Positions 5,475 through 5,710 of a DNA stretch of 5,710 bases are shown here, piece by piece. The notes below the pieces were generated by a model. The model saw only the letters and a list, made by a program, of their open reading frames with translations. It was not told the DNA's origin and ran no database searches. The stretch's first letter is position 1; every line of letters starts with the position of its first letter. Made by a program: the position numbers and the translations under genes. The stretch is from Spirochaetales bacterium (GTDB lineage Bacteria > Spirochaetota > Spirochaetia > DSM-27196 > SKKC01): contig SKKC01000320.1 in assembly GCA_007121695.1 (NCBI GenBank), positions 1 to 5,710 on the forward strand. The letters run 5' to 3'.

Positions 5475-5507
5475 GCCTGTCGTTCCGTAGCGTGGTACAT
5501 GACAGGC
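5475..5507 (-). promoter_or_regulatory. Inverted repeat that may sequester the deacetylase RBS
   Basis: A perfect 7 bp inverted repeat: GCCTGTC on the minus strand at 5507-5501 and GACAGGC at 5481-5475, separated by 19 bases. In the message the downstream arm contains ACAGG, the only Shine-Dalgarno-like sequence ahead of the ATG at 5468, so the stem would cover it. No T-run follows, which argues against an intrinsic terminator. The rest of the 54-base gap (5469-5522) shows no convincing promoter. A protein-binding operator is the other reading. Confidence 0.4.
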
Positions 5508-5522
5508 TCAAAATGCAATAGG

Positions 5523-5710
5523 TCAGTCGGTTACGAGCTCGCGCAGTTCGTCCGCATACTCCCTGAGTTTTCGCAGGGCACGCATCTCTATCTGACGCAC
5601 TGTCTCCGGCGAAATTCCCATTTCGTCGCTGATTCTCTTCAGGGTATAACGGGGCCCGCCGTCTATGGCGAACCGATACATGAGAATCTGTCGCTCGCGT
5701 TCCATGAGGC
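5523..5710 (-). CDS. Sigma-70-family RNA polymerase sigma factor, C-terminal fragment
   Basis: The last 62 or so codons of a gene whose 5' part lies beyond the right edge; the frame stays open through position 5710. The fragment is sigma region 4: MERERQILMYRF is the region 4.1 helix (compare L-x-EREREIL), and ISDEMGISPETVRQIEMRALRKLR is the region 4.2 helix-turn-helix that contacts the -35 box. The recognition part reads SPETVRQIE rather than the TRERIRQIE of typical housekeeping RpoD. There is also a short insertion (GGPRYTLKR) before the HTH. It is therefore more likely an alternative (RpoS/RpoH-like) sigma factor than RpoD, but the rest of the gene is needed to decide. It is followed by the deacetylase and tsaD in the same direction. 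Confidence 0.85.
   Translation of the reverse strand, partial: LMERERQILMYRFAIDGGPRYTLKRISDEMGISPETVRQIEMRALRKLREYADELRELVTD

Noticed and set aside
5490..5522. Promoter for the deacetylase gene with TTGCAT as -35
   Set aside because: The best -10 at a workable distance is TACCAC with a spacer of only about 15 bases. This is too weak to call; readthrough from the sigma-factor gene is simpler.
1..5710. Search for CRISPR arrays, IS ends, phage genes, toxin-antitoxin pairs or other novel systems
   Set aside because: Coding density is almost complete with recognisable housekeeping genes, the gaps are all under 85 bases, and no direct repeat array, terminal inverted repeats or integrase-like sequence is visible. 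tRNA genes can be integration sites, but nothing on the visible side of these two suggests an inserted element.

Overview
The window is ordinary chromosomal DNA of a GC-rich bacterium (roughly 57-60% GC by eye). It is densely packed with housekeeping genes, most of them overlapping or separated by a few bases. The gene families give a tentative lineage: a Gram-negative-type bacterium, with the spirochaetes my best guess. The clues are a MinD/ParA-type ATPase standing alone, a compact PabB/PabC pair, an inner-membrane divergent polysaccharide deacetylase joined to tsaD, and tRNA genes without encoded CCA. No alignment was run, so the phylum is an inference.

Region 1 (1-2351, all minus strand) reads from right to left as apt (adenine salvage), pabB and pabC (two steps of p-aminobenzoate synthesis for folate), then tRNA-Gln(CUG) and tRNA-Glu(CUC). 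apt/pabB overlap by 8 bases and pabB/pabC by 17, which suggests one translationally coupled operon. The tRNA pair has its own near-consensus promoter (TTGACA, 17 bp, TACAGT), and its -35 box contains the pabC stop codon.

Region 2 (2352-2431) is an 80 bp divergent control region with two back-to-back promoter candidates, one for apt and one for the gene to its right. Both predicted transcripts would start at or within about five bases of the start codon, so both messages may be leaderless or nearly so.

Region 3 (2432-3397, plus strand) encodes a 321-residue MinD/ParA-family ATPase with intact deviant Walker A and Walker B motifs. It converges on tsaD with only 5 bases between the two stop codons.

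Region 4 (3403-5710, minus strand) reads from right to left as the C-terminal end of a sigma-70-family factor (cut by the window edge), a membrane-anchored divergent polysaccharide deacetylase, and tsaD (tRNA t6A synthesis). The last two overlap by 4 bases (GTGA). A 7 bp inverted repeat ahead of the deacetylase could hide its ribosome-binding site.

I see no mobile element, CRISPR array, phage gene, toxin-antitoxin pair or other obvious novel system. The points worth a second look are regulatory (promoter architecture, possible leaderless starts, RBS hairpin) and a few atypical residues in the tRNA, the deacetylase and the sigma factor.
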